Source: Tubulanus polymorphus
Lineage: Eukaryota; Nemertea; Palaeonemertea; Tubulaniformes; Tubulanidae
DNA length: 60,000 bases
Direction of reading: 5' to 3'
NCBI RefSeq assembly: GCF_964204645.1
Contig: NC_134034.1
Location: 1,116,001 to 1,176,000, forward strand
Within the stretch, counting starts at the first letter, position 1. Each line of letters opens with the position of its first letter. Under the pieces are notes generated by a model, which was not told the origin of the DNA, made no database searches, and saw only the letters and a program-made list of their open reading frames with translations. Positions 25,506-37,389 of the stretch are shown in pieces. Position numbers and translations under genes: made by a program.

Positions 25506-25905
25506 TGAAACATGGTCTATGATAAAATTAGGCCCTCGTCAAGAATGACTATGATATCCTGTGTCTTGTAAAGCGAACACCTTGCTATGTTTTTTAGGTT
25601 TGAAATTCAACTCCCGACAACTCAAGGCGAGTTGAATTATTTATACAGTCCTAGCACGCGTTACGAGTGACGACTAATTCACGGGAACAAGTGCCATGTA
25701 CGTGACAAGAGAGAGAGAGAGAGAGAGAGAGAACACTGAACGTGTTGCACCTGAGAACGCTGCTGCTGCTGCTGCACCTATTCACACGTCAGATGCCTCT
25801 TTTGTTCTGTTCGTTTTTTTACATCAAAACACGTTTTCATTTCTGAATAATGGCGACGCAAATATTCTCACGAAATCACGAGTTTTCAAAGAGAGAGTCT
25901 TCAAT
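25506..25905. other. Unique with (GA)n
   Basis: (GA)n at 25710-25732 and a (CTG)5 run near 25760. No gene call. Confidence 0.4.
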
Positions 25906-25907
25906 CT

Positions 25908-26005
25908 TTAGACTGGTCTCCAGTTGTTAGATTAGCTTTAGAACTAAGCTGGTTTTAGACTCTGGTCTTCAGTCTAAGCCACGACCGCGGAACTGATCCG
26001 TACTG
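25908..26005. mobile_element. Partial M1 MITE copy
   Basis: 'tagactggtctccagttgtt', 'agattagctttagaactaag' and 'gtctaagccacgaccgcgga' match one half of the M1 elements. The other terminus was not found. Confidence 0.5.
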
Positions 26006-26204
26006 GACAGTTTCACAGAAATGCTCCCAAATCCTAGGACCGTCGTTACTCATTGGATTGCTGTACATGCTGTCAAACTAAGACGGTCTTCAGACCCAGT
26101 CTTAGTCGGCATCAAAAGTTGATATTCAGAATTACATTTATTTCTAGCATCTAAAGCACCTTCTGAACTGTCTCAAAAGACTACCAGTCTTCTGACCCCT
26201 AAAT

Positions 26205-26455
26205 AGCAAATTGTATCGCCCCCTGGTGGATATTGGGTAGGTACATGATACTAAAAGTATCAGCAGTGCCCCCTGGTGGATATCTGTTAGGTACATGGTA
26301 CTTGTTTGTTTGTTTTTGGCTTTACGTGTCGTTTGGATGTTGGTTTCCCGAGACTAACCATATCGGATTGTTCATTGAACCTCACGACGGGACCACAGCC
26401 TCTGCGAAGCTTACTTACTCATAGCATCAGCAGTGCCCCCTGGTGTGATATTCAG
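26205..26455. repeat. Three-copy repeat with CTCF-like cores, split by a SINE-like insertion
   Basis: Units read 'gtatcagcagtgccccctgg' then 'tggatat..gttaggtacatg'. Copies end near 26240, 26300 and 26450. About 110-130 bp of unrelated DNA (26300-26420) interrupts the third. Each has GCCCCCTGGTGG, the complement of the CTCF core. Confidence 0.7.
26300..26420 (+). mobile_element. SINE-like dispersed repeat D3, copy 1
   Basis: Contains ttggatgttggtttcccgag and 'cctcacgacgggaccac'. A diverged copy lies on the minus strand at about 37870-37985. The class is not certain; it has no A/B boxes. Confidence 0.5.
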
Positions 26456-26767
26456 TCATCAAAAGGATTTTTAACTAATTTTGAATTCGACGAAATGTTA
26501 AGTGTTTTCAGAGCACGGATTATGTGTATAATTTTCCGATTGGTTGGGGACACGAAAAACTGCTGACGATAGCGATATATCTTGCATGGATACGTGAACC
26601 CAGCTGCCGTACGGTAGGGAAGAGATATGAATTCACTACAATGAAATCGTTGTGAATTTATCAACTGAGAAATCGTTGTTAGTTATAATTGAATGGAAAT
26701 AATACACGAACAGCAGCTGTATGCGGGAATCTATCGAGATAGTCATCGTTTAGAGATATACGCATAA

Positions 26768-27058
26768 GTGAGCAAGAGAGGGGGAGAGAGGGGGTGAGAT
26801 AGGGGGAGAGAGAGGAGGGGGATAGGGGGAGAGAGAGGAGAGAGGAGAGAGGAGGGAGGGGTGAGATAGGGGAGATGGGAGAGAGAGGAGAGGGGGAGAG
26901 GGGGAGAGAGGAGAGAGAATGAAGAGAATGAGAGGAGGGAGGAGTGGAGAAATAGAAGGGAGAGAGAGAGATAGAGAGAAGGGGAGAGATAGAGGGGAAG
27001 AGAGGGGTGAGATAGAGGGAGAAGGGAGAGGGGGGCGGGAGAGGAGAGGGGAGAGACC
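26768..27058. repeat. Purine (GA/GGA) tract
   Basis: Polypurine on the plus strand, 290 bp. Followed by the CTCF-like 'tagcgccatctca'. Open frames across it are low-complexity artefacts. Confidence 0.9.
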
Positions 27059-27059
27059 T

Positions 27060-27714
27060 ATAGCGCCATCTCAATAATCTGGAATAAAAACAGCTGCGTT
27101 CTGACATGAACCATAATCGTCAATAGATTGCGAAATGATAGAGTTTTTATTCAATAATTCAATACTAGAAGTGTTTATTCGGCCATGAAATAGTTTGCAC
27201 ACATATCATCATCATCAATCTGAAAAAATTCAGATTTTCCAAACGTTGAAAATTCACAATTTTTTAGAACTCAGACCAGAGTATACAAATCGATGGATCT
27301 GTATACTAATAAATTGTGAGGGGTGAGCCAGCATCCACCCCCATCTCTATTTAGGGGTAGGGGGGTGGCAGTGGCTTCCCTGATTTCTCTTTCAAATCAA
27401 ACCACCGCCCGTCTAAGACACCATTTCACAGTTTTTTCTAGAGGACATATATTTCATAGTTATCTGCAGCAGTTCCCCCCCCCCCCCCCCGGCTGGAGTA
27501 CGCCGCACACCTGCTGCCGGTATTCAACACCTGATCCATGATTAGCTATCAATGAATTCACTGTTTAGGATTTGATAAGATTCAAGGTACACCAGTATAT
27601 CATTAACAACCAGTTCTAACAGAAATAATTCACATACATTTACGTTGAGACACATAGTCTGGGGCTTAACATATAGCCGCGTATGATTCCATGACGGTGT
27701 TCCAGGTTTACACA
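27060..27714. other. Unique sequence with a 16-bp C run
   Basis: A run of 16 C at about 27475-27490. No gene was recognised. Confidence 0.4.
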
Positions 27715-28032
27715 GTTGAAACTAAATACTTTAGACTAAAATAAGCTAACTCAGGTCTAGTTCAATGGTTGAAACTTAACATTAGACTGGGTTGATCTCA
27801 TTTTTGGTCTAATTTCACTGTTGCGACTTAAGATAAGACCAGAATAAGCTCATTTCTGCTGCAGCTTACTAGTCGAGATTTTACCAGGCTTAGCTAATTC
27901 AGGTCCTACGTTTGAAACATAAGATTAGACCGAGTAGATCTCGTTTCTGGTCCAGTTCCATAGTTGAGACTAAAGTTAAGACCAGGCTAAGCTCCTCATT
28001 TTTTATCCAGTTCCATAGTTGAGACTTGAGTT
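27715..28032. repeat. Dispersed repeat D2, copy 2
   Basis: Five or six diverged units with 'agttgagactaaagttaaga' and 'ccaggctaagctc'. Confidence 0.7.
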
Positions 28033-28035
28033 AAC

Positions 28036-28145
28036 GAATGAATGAATGAAGTTTATTTAGACACAAAAGTACAGAGTAAAATACAAATACACACAAATAT
28101 ATATCAGTCATTAATGTACAGAAATGTGTCAAGGATTCGGTTAAG
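28036..28145 (-). mobile_element. LINE-like 3' tail
   Basis: On the minus strand it ends tgtctaaataaacttcattc followed by (CATT)n: an AATAAA signal and a simple-repeat tail as in many CR1/L2-type non-LTR elements. No reverse transcriptase frame is present; a 5'-truncated remnant. Confidence 0.5.
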
Positions 28146-28424
28146 AATCAGGTATGAAACTTAACACGAGGAAATCACAGTTAACTGTCACAGCAGCATC
28201 CGACGAACACTTCCTCTCTCACCTTCCAACGCTAATAAAATCACTCTCTCTAAAATACACGACCACGACCTTGACATTTTGCGCGACCGCGTTAACGAAC
28301 ATACGACCTTGAGAGAATGAGAACCGCGAGGTGTCGGGTTGAGGGGCGAGGGCTGTGATCGAATTACAACATCTCTCGTCTCGTTTCAACGATTTCACTT
28401 AAGGCTTTTATTCAGTGTCAATTA

Positions 28425-28490
28425 GCTGCTGCTGCTGCTGCTGCTGCTGCTTTGGCAGGGCTGAGTACTGCTACTGCTGCTGCTGCTGGA
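28425..28490. repeat. (CTG)n microsatellite
   Basis: About nine CTG/GCT triplets, then an interrupted second run. Confidence 0.9.
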
Positions 28491-28717
28491 TTGTAGGAAA
28501 ATATGGACGGGTAAAAACATGGCCATGGATAAAATGGCCCAGAAAATATGGCCAAGTTAAAAAAAAGGAAAATGAATGAGAATTGGAGCTGGAACCATCC
28601 ACTGGCAATGTTAATAATGACATCAAGCTTTCAATAAACAACTTCGCCACTTTTCTGTTCACTTGCACAGGTACGGCATTAGATGATATAGATGATTTGT
28701 TTTCTTGGTAATATAGA

Positions 28718-28795
28718 GCTGCAATTGCTCAAAAGTTGGTTAAAGATAGCCGGTGTATAAATAGCATAGTAACAATGAACTTTCAATTGTCACTA
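28718..28795 (+). repeat. Dispersed repeat D4, copy 1
   Basis: 'tgctcaaaagttggttaaag' and 'agtaacaatgaactttcaat' match 40380-40460, where a hammerhead-like tail follows. Here the match ends after about 75 bp. Confidence 0.6.
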
Positions 28796-28799
28796 CGTC

Positions 28800-29750
28800 A
28801 ACTATCCACTGGTTTAAACTCTAACCAACTTTCGCAGAATTTTCAAAATCTAAATTCGGTAAGTGAAAGTCTTGTTACCGGCGAGTGGAGTGGCCAATCA
28901 CGCGGTGTTAAATTTCAAACAATAACCGCTACGAATGAATTAACATAAATTAAGTGTACTACAATTACGTGGAGTGTATATACAAATCTATTATTCAAGT
29001 GGTTTCGAATGCTAACAAAGAACAACAAGGGTTCAGGTGAGAGAGCGCGAGAAACCTGAGGGAAAGTCCATTGTTTAACATATGCGAACATGAAATATAG
29101 CCTGAAGGGGTTTAGGGTATAAACCGGGTTCTTAAACCCTGATTTATAGCATGGAAATACCGCAGGAAATTAGATTAAACCCGTTTATTGTTCTCGAGTT
29201 ATTTTGTTAAATTGCGCGTATCGCCGATTGCTTTTAGATGAAATCGCGCGCGCGCGCTGTCAATGACTCAATGACTCTCGAAGTCATCGTAAGTCATTTC
29301 GAGCGTATGATTTCAACAATCGAAATCCGAAACGCGGCCCGCCCCCGACACCCGAGGACGACGATCCCGATCTCAACAATGACGCCTCCATCGCTATTGA
29401 CGACCAGCGCGCTCCCTCCTGCGCGCACCATCGCGTAACCGATAGAAACGCTTTATATCGTTGTCGGTTAATTGACGCTACACGCTAAGACGCGTGCGTG
29501 CCGGGCACCCCGGAGCGGTGGCGCCCCCTCAGGCAGTTACACGCATCACATCTCATAGTTAGAATATTGATTAATTAATCAATATATTCAATTAATGACT
29601 AATTATAAATTGCAATTAGCAAATTATAAAATCAATAAATTCACTTTAGGAATATTTAGACTAAAAAGATAACTTTTTTGTAATTTTATTTTTGAATCTA
29701 CAAGATAGATGTTCAGTCCTTCTTTGAAAATGGTTTCTGACTAAACATGA
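28800..29750. other. Unique; CpG-rich at 29180-29540
   Basis: The CpG-rich part (gaaatcgcgcgcgcgcgctg; 'gcggcccgcccccgac') could be an unmethylated island or promoter. No convincing exon and no TATA box was placed. A CTCF-like 'gtggcgccccctcagg' lies at about 29519. Confidence 0.35.
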
Positions 29751-29754
29751 CTTA

Positions 29755-29857
29755 AAGATTAGACCGGGTTAAGCTCATTTCTGCTCAGTTCCACTCGTGA
29801 GACCTAAGTTTAGACCGGGTTAAGCTCTCGTTTAGTCCAGTTCCACAATTGAGACCT
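29755..29857. repeat. Dispersed repeat D2, copy 3
   Basis: Two units with 'gaccgggttaagctc' and 'gtccagttccac', directly abutting the M1 element. Confidence 0.65.
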
Positions 29858-29997
29858 GGGGCCAGTTGCACAGTCGTGACTAAAGTCCAAAAGTGGTCTT
29901 AAATCTTAAGACTGGTCTCAAGTTGTTAGATTGGCTATAGAACGAAGTTGGTCTTAGACTGGTCTTAAGTCTAAGCCTTGACTATGCAACGGGCCCC
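29858..29997. mobile_element. M1 MITE, inverted copy
   Basis: Termini ggggccagttgcacagtcgt and 'gactatgcaacgggcccc'. Its reverse complement aligns along its length with 4144-4289. Confidence 0.75.
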
Positions 29998-29999
29998 TG

Positions 30000-30299
30000 A
30001 AGATAAGCCGAGAGATATTGAAACCGATATTTCAGGTGTTCAGTTCTCACATTCCTGGGGACTATGTCAGTTATGATATTTGTAACCAGGCCCTCCTGAT
30101 ATCTGAGAAATACCGGCGCACAATAAAGAGCTATGAGTTTTATTTGAACAGAGACCTGTTCGATAGAAGAATGATATTTGAAACAATGTTTGCATTTCTA
30201 CTTTGAACTAAAATGCACTGTGTACATTTCTATACGGCATTGTGGTTGTACTATGCATGTGTGGCATGGAAATATTCTCAAAATATACCTTAACTACAG
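30000..30299. other. Unique, no gene recognised
   Basis: A 62-codon open frame is present with no recognisable domain. Confidence 0.35.
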
Positions 30300-30745
30300 T
30301 CGACTCAGCTGAAGTCTGATCTGACTTGACAGTGATATCTGTTGGATGGTGCAGTAGACTCCGCTCAAGTCAGATTTTTAGACTTGAGAGTGATATCTGA
30401 GTTGGATGGTACAGTAGACTCCGCTCAAGTCGGACCCTTTGACTTGAGAGTGATATCTGAGTTGGATGATACAGTTGACTCCGCTCAAGTCTGATCTTTT
30501 GACTGGAGAGTGATATCTGAGTTGGATGGTACAGTAGACTCCGCTCAAGTCAGATCTTTTGACTTGAGAGTGATATCTGAGTTGGATGGTACAGTAGACT
30601 CCGCTCAAGTCTGATCTTTTGACTTGAGTGTGATATCTGAGTTGGATGGTACAGTAGACTCCGCTCAAAGTCAGACCCTTTGACTTGAGAATGATATCTG
30701 AGTTGGATGGTACAGTAGACTCCGCTCAAGTCTGATCTTTTTTGG
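30300..30745. repeat. Minisatellite, 60 bp with internal hairpin
   Basis: Seven units. Each has ctcaagtcagatc then 'ttttgacttgag', forming a 9-bp hairpin, followed by 'tgatatctgagttggatggt'. Confidence 0.95.
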
Positions 30746-31290
30746 ACTATGAAAATTTCTAAAAATGTTTTTACAAAAATTACCAAAAGATTTGTTCCAA
30801 ATATTCTAAGAAAGCTGCTGAATTCTAAGGTGCTGAGACCCACGACAAAGTTACAAGGAAAACACGTAAATTCTTCCAAAACTTACCGCCAAAATTACTG
30901 ACTTCAATTTCGAAAAATCGTCCATAAAATTTCAAATCTAGAATTCCCGTCGTTTTCGTCATTGTCGTCACGGCAACCGCGTAACAATCCTCTAACGAAT
31001 ATCGGACTTCGTCGAATATTTATAAGTCAATTAACGTCGGCAGTGATTCCTCCGATTCCCGCGATTCCTCGATTCAGCGCCGACGTGACCGACATGGTAA
31101 ACACTACAAGTCGGCACGCGATCCGCTTCAGTTTTCGTCGCGTCGTCGAAAAAAAATCGACGGCGATTTCTTAAACGTGCGGATACGAGAAAATCCACGA
31201 CTCGGATCTCGAGAACTAAATCCTTCGTGTAGCGTTTACCGTGCGATTAGAATCCGAGTAGATCGTGTCAGTACGGTGAGAGTAGATCCA
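30746..31290. other. CpG-containing unique sequence
   Basis: About 30940-31270 is CpG-rich and of coding-like composition, but no reading frame shows a known domain. Confidence 0.35.
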
Positions 31291-31292
31291 GC

Positions 31293-31298
31293 ATCTCT

Positions 31299-31329
<31 letters not shown>

Positions 31330-31330
31330 G
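31293..31330. repeat. (CT)n microsatellite
   Basis: CT dinucleotide tract with one TCC interruption. Confidence 0.9.
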
Positions 31331-31544
31331 ACACCCACTACTGCTGCAATGCCCTGCAGCTCTCTCCCTCCGTCCGATATCACTGATTCATTCAAACCAA
31401 CTGCATGCTGGGAGCCGACGGTTGATTGGTCGACTTCGGGCGCTGGAGAATATTAAACGGCTTTATTATTCTCGCTGCTGCTCGGCGCGCTCTGTGTGTG
31501 TGTGTGCTCTCACCCTGCGCCTTCTGACTCACATTTCCTACCAT

Positions 31545-31910
31545 TCCTTTATTCGCTGGTCGCTTATTTCCGTCGACGCGCGTTTACGAGTTATTTTCGC
31601 GAGACGAGAAATTTCGCTACTTCGAAATCGTCAATTCCGTCTGCTAATGAACGCGTTTGAATATTCGCCGGGTGCTTATTTCCGCGATTGTCAAAATCTC
31701 ATTTTCGCGAGACGGTAAATTTCGTTACAAAGAAATTTTCAAGACGTAAAATAAAATTTTCGATGAATCTGAGGATTTGATTTTCCGCCGGACATTTATT
31801 TCCGCCATCGAAAACGCTACAAATCTAATGAGTCATTTTCGCTATTTTCATGAGACGGGAAATTTCGCTAGAAAGCAATTTTCGAACGCGAAATTACGTT
31901 TTCGAGGAAT
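31545..31910. repeat. Three degenerate ~110-bp repeats
   Basis: Each has 'cttatttccgycg', 'cattttcgcgagacgg' and 'aaatttcgctac'. Old, diverged direct repeats. Confidence 0.6.
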
Positions 31911-33335
31911 TAATGATAAAAAAGCCACAGTTTGAGTGAAGTACTTCAAAAATAGTCATATTACGTCTTATGCCATAAAATAGCTTTAACGAAAGCCTCT
32001 TTTGACTTGAATTATGACTTCAAATTTGAAATTGAGATGACTAAGCCGTTGGACTAGCGCGTGCGTGATGCTCGGGACTATATCACGGTCTCCGGGGTAT
32101 AATTAATGTGTGCTAATATCATACAGCGTTAATGGGTTTAAAACTTCATATGTTTCGAGCGTAGAAAATTGAAGAGGTTTTTTCCATTTAATCGAAGCTT
32201 TTAAACTTTGCATCGGCCGCCCGCGTTCATATTACGCCCCGTTTCCGAATAGGGTGGCTCCAAGATTCTTCGCTCTGATATTCGATCCCGGTCATGAAGC
32301 CGTCCGTCCATTTTTCTACTAGGCTGGCTCCAGGAATATCCAAATCGCGGCCATTTAGAGCAATCTCTTTCGCGAGTGAATTACCAGATCACGGAGCCAT
32401 CCCGGTTCTGGTTGGACGGGGAAGATTGCTTACACCCGAAACGCAGTGTCCGCGATAAGAAATTCTAAATGGGCTGCATTCATAGTTAAGTCTTTGACAA
32501 CTGAAGTAACAAGGCTTTTCATTCCCCAATTAAATACAGAAGATTAAGCGAAATTTTTAGTGAAGTTTTCTATTTTTCACATGAGCTCAATAAAGCAATC
32601 AGCATTGATAGAATATTGACATCCACTCTGGTAGGGGGCAGCAGAGGGGTTATAAGGGGTTGCTGATTTTCGGAGGGGGGGATGTGAAAATGGAAGGGGT
32701 GGCCGTACCTGAAACATGTCTGAAATTTCCAATCAAAAATTCTAAAACCGCGGCGAATAATTCTCCACGCGACCTCGAAATAATCTCTTCTGCCGAATAA
32801 ATTTTGAAACATTTCAAAAAAAAAAAAAAATTCCCCATTTCAAAATTAGAAAAGAAAAATTTAGATTTTTCAATCAGGTTTGGAATGCGTCGGTACGAAG
32901 TGAGAAATTGCGAGTCTGCAGCGAGGATAAATCAGGTCAAAAAGTTCACAGCCCTGAGAAGTGAATCCTGCGCAATCGACGAGGGGGGGAAGCAGGGAGG
33001 AGGGGAAGTGGGGGGTTCTTTACGATCGCCAGACGTATTTTCTCAAGGAAATCGTTATAAAACGTGATTACGTTCGTTAATAATTCATAAACGAGGAAAA
33101 ATATCAAAAACATCGTCGTCACGTCTGCCTTCGTCGTCGTTGTCGCGAGCAGACGGAGAGGGGTCGATGGGAACAGCGCCATCTGGTGATGGATACATGC
33201 GAAATCAAAATGAAAAGAAAATATCATTAGAGTAAAATAACTAAAATTGATTTCGTTGATATTTTTTGTGGCATTCTCTTTTCGTTGATATTGTTTCTAG
33301 TAATATTTCATGAATCCTAACAGGTTTTAGCGCTA
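31911..33335. other. Mostly unique; G-rich and poly(A) runs
   Basis: 'ggctccaagattcttcgc'-type words at 32260-32420 echo the 22.6-kb repeats. Strong CTCF-like complement at 33174-33192 (cagcgccatctggtgatgg). A(14) at 32816-32830. No gene was recognised. Confidence 0.4.
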
Positions 33336-33440
33336 TAAAACCAGTCCCTGCAGGGTTAAAGCTAAAACTGATCTGATAAAACCAACCGCTGGGTAACGAA
33401 GTTAAAACCAGCCCAATTCAAACCATTTCCCGAGGTAACA
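33335..33440. repeat. Diverged copies of the 40-bp R17 unit (inverted)
   Basis: 'cgctataaaaccagtccctg' and 'cagggttaaagctaaaac' are the complement of the unit amplified at 44.8-46.5 kb. Confidence 0.6.
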
Positions 33441-34090
33441 AAGCCCATACCGTGGACGGCTTAATTCATTTCTAAGTTTATTTTCACTAGTTTAAACACA
33501 GGCTCGCACACACTCAGCAGCCATTATCAATAATGCAAGAACTTATTGAATAATTGTGAGGTGCAATTAATTGCTTTATTGTAATAATACGCACGACGTT
33601 GATGCTCTATTGAGATTAGAACGCATGAATAGGAAACCCTATAACAACCATTCAAATGCCTGTCGCCCGCGCTATAAACATTATAAAGAGTTTATAACAA
33701 TCGGCACGCTCGCCGCCGTGCTTATTACGAGTGGTTTGAACTAATGAAAGGTCATCGGACTTCGCAACTGCGCTCTATCGCCGAGGCCTACCGGGTTACG
33801 TGCGTGGAATAGTGAAAACCTGTTCGACGCGATGAAATATTGATTCGCGAGTCAAGCGTAGGTCATCCCTACGTTACCTACACCCGAAATACAATCGTGA
33901 GAATCTCGATTTAAATCGTTTTAATTGTTTCTCCGGTCTAAAATTAATTGATTCGTCAACGCGACGTCGTCCTACACCAGAAGACTCAATGAATTTCAAT
34001 TAAAGTTCGTCCCTCCTCCAAAATAAAATTCATTCATTGTTATCAGTTGAAGGCCTCAATATGATGTTATATATTACATAACTACTAATC
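33441..34090. other. Unique, nothing recognised
   Basis: Mixed AT- and CpG-containing DNA. No frame of interest. Confidence 0.35.
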
Positions 34091-34114
34091 AAATTTCCGG
34101 GGTAACAATCAGGA

Positions 34115-34230
34115 GGGGGTTAAGGGAATAGAAGGGTTACGCGGATTAGAGGGGGGGTTACACAGATTAGAAGGGGATACACGGATTAGAGGGGGTTACA
34201 CGGATTAGAGGGGGTTACACGGATAATCCC
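34115..34230. repeat. Minisatellite, ~19-20 bp
   Basis: Five copies of 'ggattagagggggttacac'. Confidence 0.85.
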
Positions 34231-34324
34231 TAGTAGTGATATAAACCGGTGACTAATTAATTAAAATTCAGAATGAACTCTCCGTGGCCCCTCCAAACCC
34301 TCCTGCACGACCAAATCACTTCAG

Positions 34325-34440
34325 CCCAGTTTTATCTGGTCTCAACTGTGGACCCGGTCTTAAATTAGGTCAAGCCGGTCTTATCTCGATTAATATGGAC
34401 CAACATGAGCTCAGCCTGGTTATACCTGAAGCTTTGACTG
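34325..34440. repeat. Dispersed repeat D2, copy 4
   Basis: Two diverged units in inverted orientation ('tctcaactgtgg', 'cagcctggttatacc'). Confidence 0.5.
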
Positions 34441-34479
34441 CAGAACTAGCTTACTAACATCTATCTATCCCTGAAGTAT

Positions 34480-34630
34480 TGGTCAGTTGGTCAGCATCAT
34501 GCATGTAATGGTCAGTTGGTCAATATCATGTCTGTATTGGTCAGCATCATGGATGTATTGGTCAATATCAGGACTGTAATGGTCAGTATCGTAGCTGTAT
34601 TGGTCAGTTGGTCAGCATCCTGGCCACGAT
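34480..34630. repeat. Minisatellite, 26-32 bp
   Basis: Five or six units of 'tgtattggtcagttggtcag' and 'catcatg'. Confidence 0.85.
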
Positions 34631-34954
34631 CCAATTTCATCGGTCGTTTGTGTGATAACAAATGGTCATTTATTACTCACTGGCTGTGGTAGTAACTGTA
34701 GCAGGGATTACACCGCGCTCGGTATTGTTTCACTGAATAAAGACTCCTCTCAGAACGGCAGACGGATTTCAGCCCAATGTCAAGGTTGTTTATCTATCTA
34801 TCAATGCGAACAATCGTTGGAATCAATTAAATGATTTATTTGTTCTTGGTTTATAATAACATAAAGTATGACTCATTGTTGGTTCACGACCGCGAATAAC
34901 TAAAGCCCTTTATTAAATAATGAGATCTTGATAATGGACAATTGGGGTAAATTA

Positions 34955-35285
34955 TCCTCCAGATGTCGCTAGCGCGCAGTAGGACATCAATTGGTGCGGT
35001 AATAGGAGATTTCACTTGTGGCAAGTGAAGATCCACCAGGTCGTAGAATTTCAACTACTGTGGCGTTAGAAGATTCCACTTGTGGCAAGTGAGGATCCAC
35101 CAGGTGTCGCTAGTGTGCAGTAGGACATCAACTACTGCGGCGATTGAGGATTCCACTTGTGAAAAGCAAGGATCCACCAGGTGTCACTAGTGTGCAGTCG
35201 GACATCAACTACTGCAGCGATAGAGGATTCCACTTGTGGCAAGCAAGGAACCACCAGGTGTCGCTAGTGAGCAGTAGGACATCGA
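34955..35285. repeat. Minisatellite R5, copy 2
   Basis: Four or five ~77-bp units, same orientation as copy 1, more diverged at the left. Confidence 0.93.
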
Positions 35286-35670
35286 CTGCACAAAATTGAA
35301 CCAACTATTCTCTCTGAATAAATCAAAACTATACCAAACACTGCGAGTAGAAAAGTGTGAATATTTTTCAAGGCTTTTTAGGAAAATGTTTGTTTCTGGG
35401 AATTTAGAAACGTAGCACAAAATTGATACCACACGTAAAACTGTGAACTTCTGGTTGCCGGATAATGGATTGGGGCCAGTGTTATAACTATTTGTAATGA
35501 CATATGGAAAGCTGAATCAGTGGTCACTGGTGGTCAATAGGTGATTTGTTATTCACACAATGACCACCTTCTGTTTGTAGTAAGAGCTCTTGACCAGTGG
35601 TCAACAATACACACCATTAGTGAAATCACAAAGAGGCCGTCCACCTGTCAGCATATTAACTACAGCGGGA
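35286..35670. other. Unique with 'ggtcactggtggtca' words
   Basis: A cluster of direct and inverted 'tgaccac/gtggtca' words lies at 35520-35610. No gene was seen. Confidence 0.4.
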
Positions 35671-35674
35671 GCTT

Positions 35675-35888
35675 ACTACTAACTGTGCAACTGGATCTTC
35701 AGCCAAACTAAGCCAACATAACTGTGGAACTGGATCCACAGTCAAATTAAACCCACATAACTGTGGAACTGGATCCAAGGTAAAATTAAACCCACACAAC
35801 TGTGGAACTGGATCCATAGTCACATTAAACCCACACAACTGTGGAACTGGATCCAAAGTCAAATTAAACCCACCCAACTGTGAATCTC
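35675..35888. repeat. 39-bp minisatellite, copy 2
   Basis: Five units of caactgtggaactggatcc plus 'caaattaaacccaca', same unit and strand as 3.56-3.77 kb. Confidence 0.93.
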
Positions 35889-35974
35889 TGGTCTATGTTT
35901 TAGATACAAATGACTCAATTTACTCGTGATATTTCAGTCTAAAAGCACTTAACACAAATCACTTAAGAGTCTAC

Positions 35975-36035
35975 AATCAGCCTCCTCTCGCTCTCCTCTC
36001 TCTCTCTCTCGCTCTCCTCTCTCTCTCTCTCCAGT
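35975..36035. repeat. CT tract
   Basis: (CT)n with 'cctctctc' and 'cgctctc' interruptions. Confidence 0.85.
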
Positions 36036-36370
36036 ATCGTGTGGTTTCACTGTTTCATATATTATCATCATCAGAGGGAACCCTCCGGGTAAAAACAGCG
36101 AAATAGAAATAAATGATTTAATGAACCCCGCGAGACTCATTACAGTCCTACAGTTTTAGCGTTACTAGGGGGGACAGAAATTACGTCGAAAATTAAATCC
36201 CAATAGATTTTGTTTATATACATACATGTGAACAATATTATAGCTTACCGATACTGTTTGTTGTGTAGGGGGTTCATAAATTTGAGAGATTTGAGTACAA
36301 GTTTCACAAACAGGGACAATTGAACTTCATTCATTTATGATTTCAATCAAATAACCATTTAACAAACAAG
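36036..36370. other. Unique AT-rich
   Basis: Nothing recognised. Confidence 0.35.
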
Positions 36371-36374
36371 AATT

Positions 36375-37265
36375 GTGGAACTGGATCATGAACTGAGTCG
36401 ATCTGGATCTTGAGGACTGTGGAAGCTGGATCTTGAGGACTGTGGAAGCTGGATCCTGAACTGTGGAAGCTGGATCCTGAACTGTGGAACTGGATCCTGA
36501 ACTGTGGAACTGGATCCCAAACTGAGGATCTGGATCTCGAGGACTGTGGAACTGGGGCCTGAACTGTGGAACTGGGTCTTGAACTGTCGATCTAGCTTCT
36601 GAACTGTGGAACTGGATTCAGAACTGTGGATCTGGATCTTGAGCAGTGTGGAAGCTGTCAAACTGGGTCCAAGTTTGTAGAACTGGGTCTTGAACTGTGG
36701 ATCTGGGTCTTGAGGAGTGTGGAAGCTGTCAAACTGGGTCCAGGTTTGTAGAACTGGGTGTTGAACTGTGGAACTGGGTCTTGAGGAGTGTGGAAGCTGT
36801 CAAACTGGGTCCAGGTTTGTAGAACTGGGTCTTGAACTGTGGATCTGGGTGTTGAGGAGTGTGGAAGCTGTCAAACTGGGTCCAGGTTTGTAGAACTGGG
36901 TGTTGAACTGTGGAACTGGGTGTTGAACTGTGGAACTGGATCTTGAGGAGTGTGGAAGCTGTCAAACTGGGTCCAGGTTTGTAGAACTGGGTGTTGAACT
37001 GTGGAACTGGGTCTTGAGGAGTGTGGAAGCTGTCAAACTGGGTCCAGGTTTGTAGAACTGGGTCTTGAACTGTGGATCTGGGTCTTGAGGAGTGTGGAAG
37101 CTGTCAAACTGGGTCCAGGTTTGTAGAACTGGGTGTTGAACTGTGGAACTGGGTGTTGAACTGTGGAACTGGATCTTGAGGAGTGTGGAAGCTGTCAAAC
37201 TGGGTCCAGGTTTGTAGAACTGGGTGTTGAACTGTGTAATTGGGTTCAGAACTGTGTAACTGGAC
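36375..37265. repeat. Compound minisatellite with ~70/91-bp higher-order units
   Basis: Starts as 15-20 bp units (ctggatcctgaactgtggaa), then longer units marked by 'gggtccaggtttgtagaact' and 'gaggagtgtggaagctgtc', repeating at ~70 or ~91 bp. Built on the CTGTGGAACTGG core. Confidence 0.92.
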
Positions 37266-37389
37266 ACCGGTGATTAGTCAGATCAGGCTGCTATTACCTC
37301 CGGTTGCGACTGGTTGTGTATTAGTGATCTATGATATGACAGCTATATTTGTGTGTGTATATCTAAGGAAGTAAATGGAAGCCGAAATC

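Noticed and set aside
29180-29540. CpG-rich stretch as the polycystin promoter
   Set aside because: No initiator, TATA or first exon could be tied to the gene, and the distance and direction cannot be verified from sequence alone.
32040-32100. tRNA-like 'ctaagccgttggactagcgc'
   Set aside because: The B-box region does not match at the expected distance. It is too weak to call a SINE.
32946-33227. Minus-strand frame with a hydrophobic stretch
   Set aside because: No splice sites or family match, and the end is a CT-rich low-complexity run.
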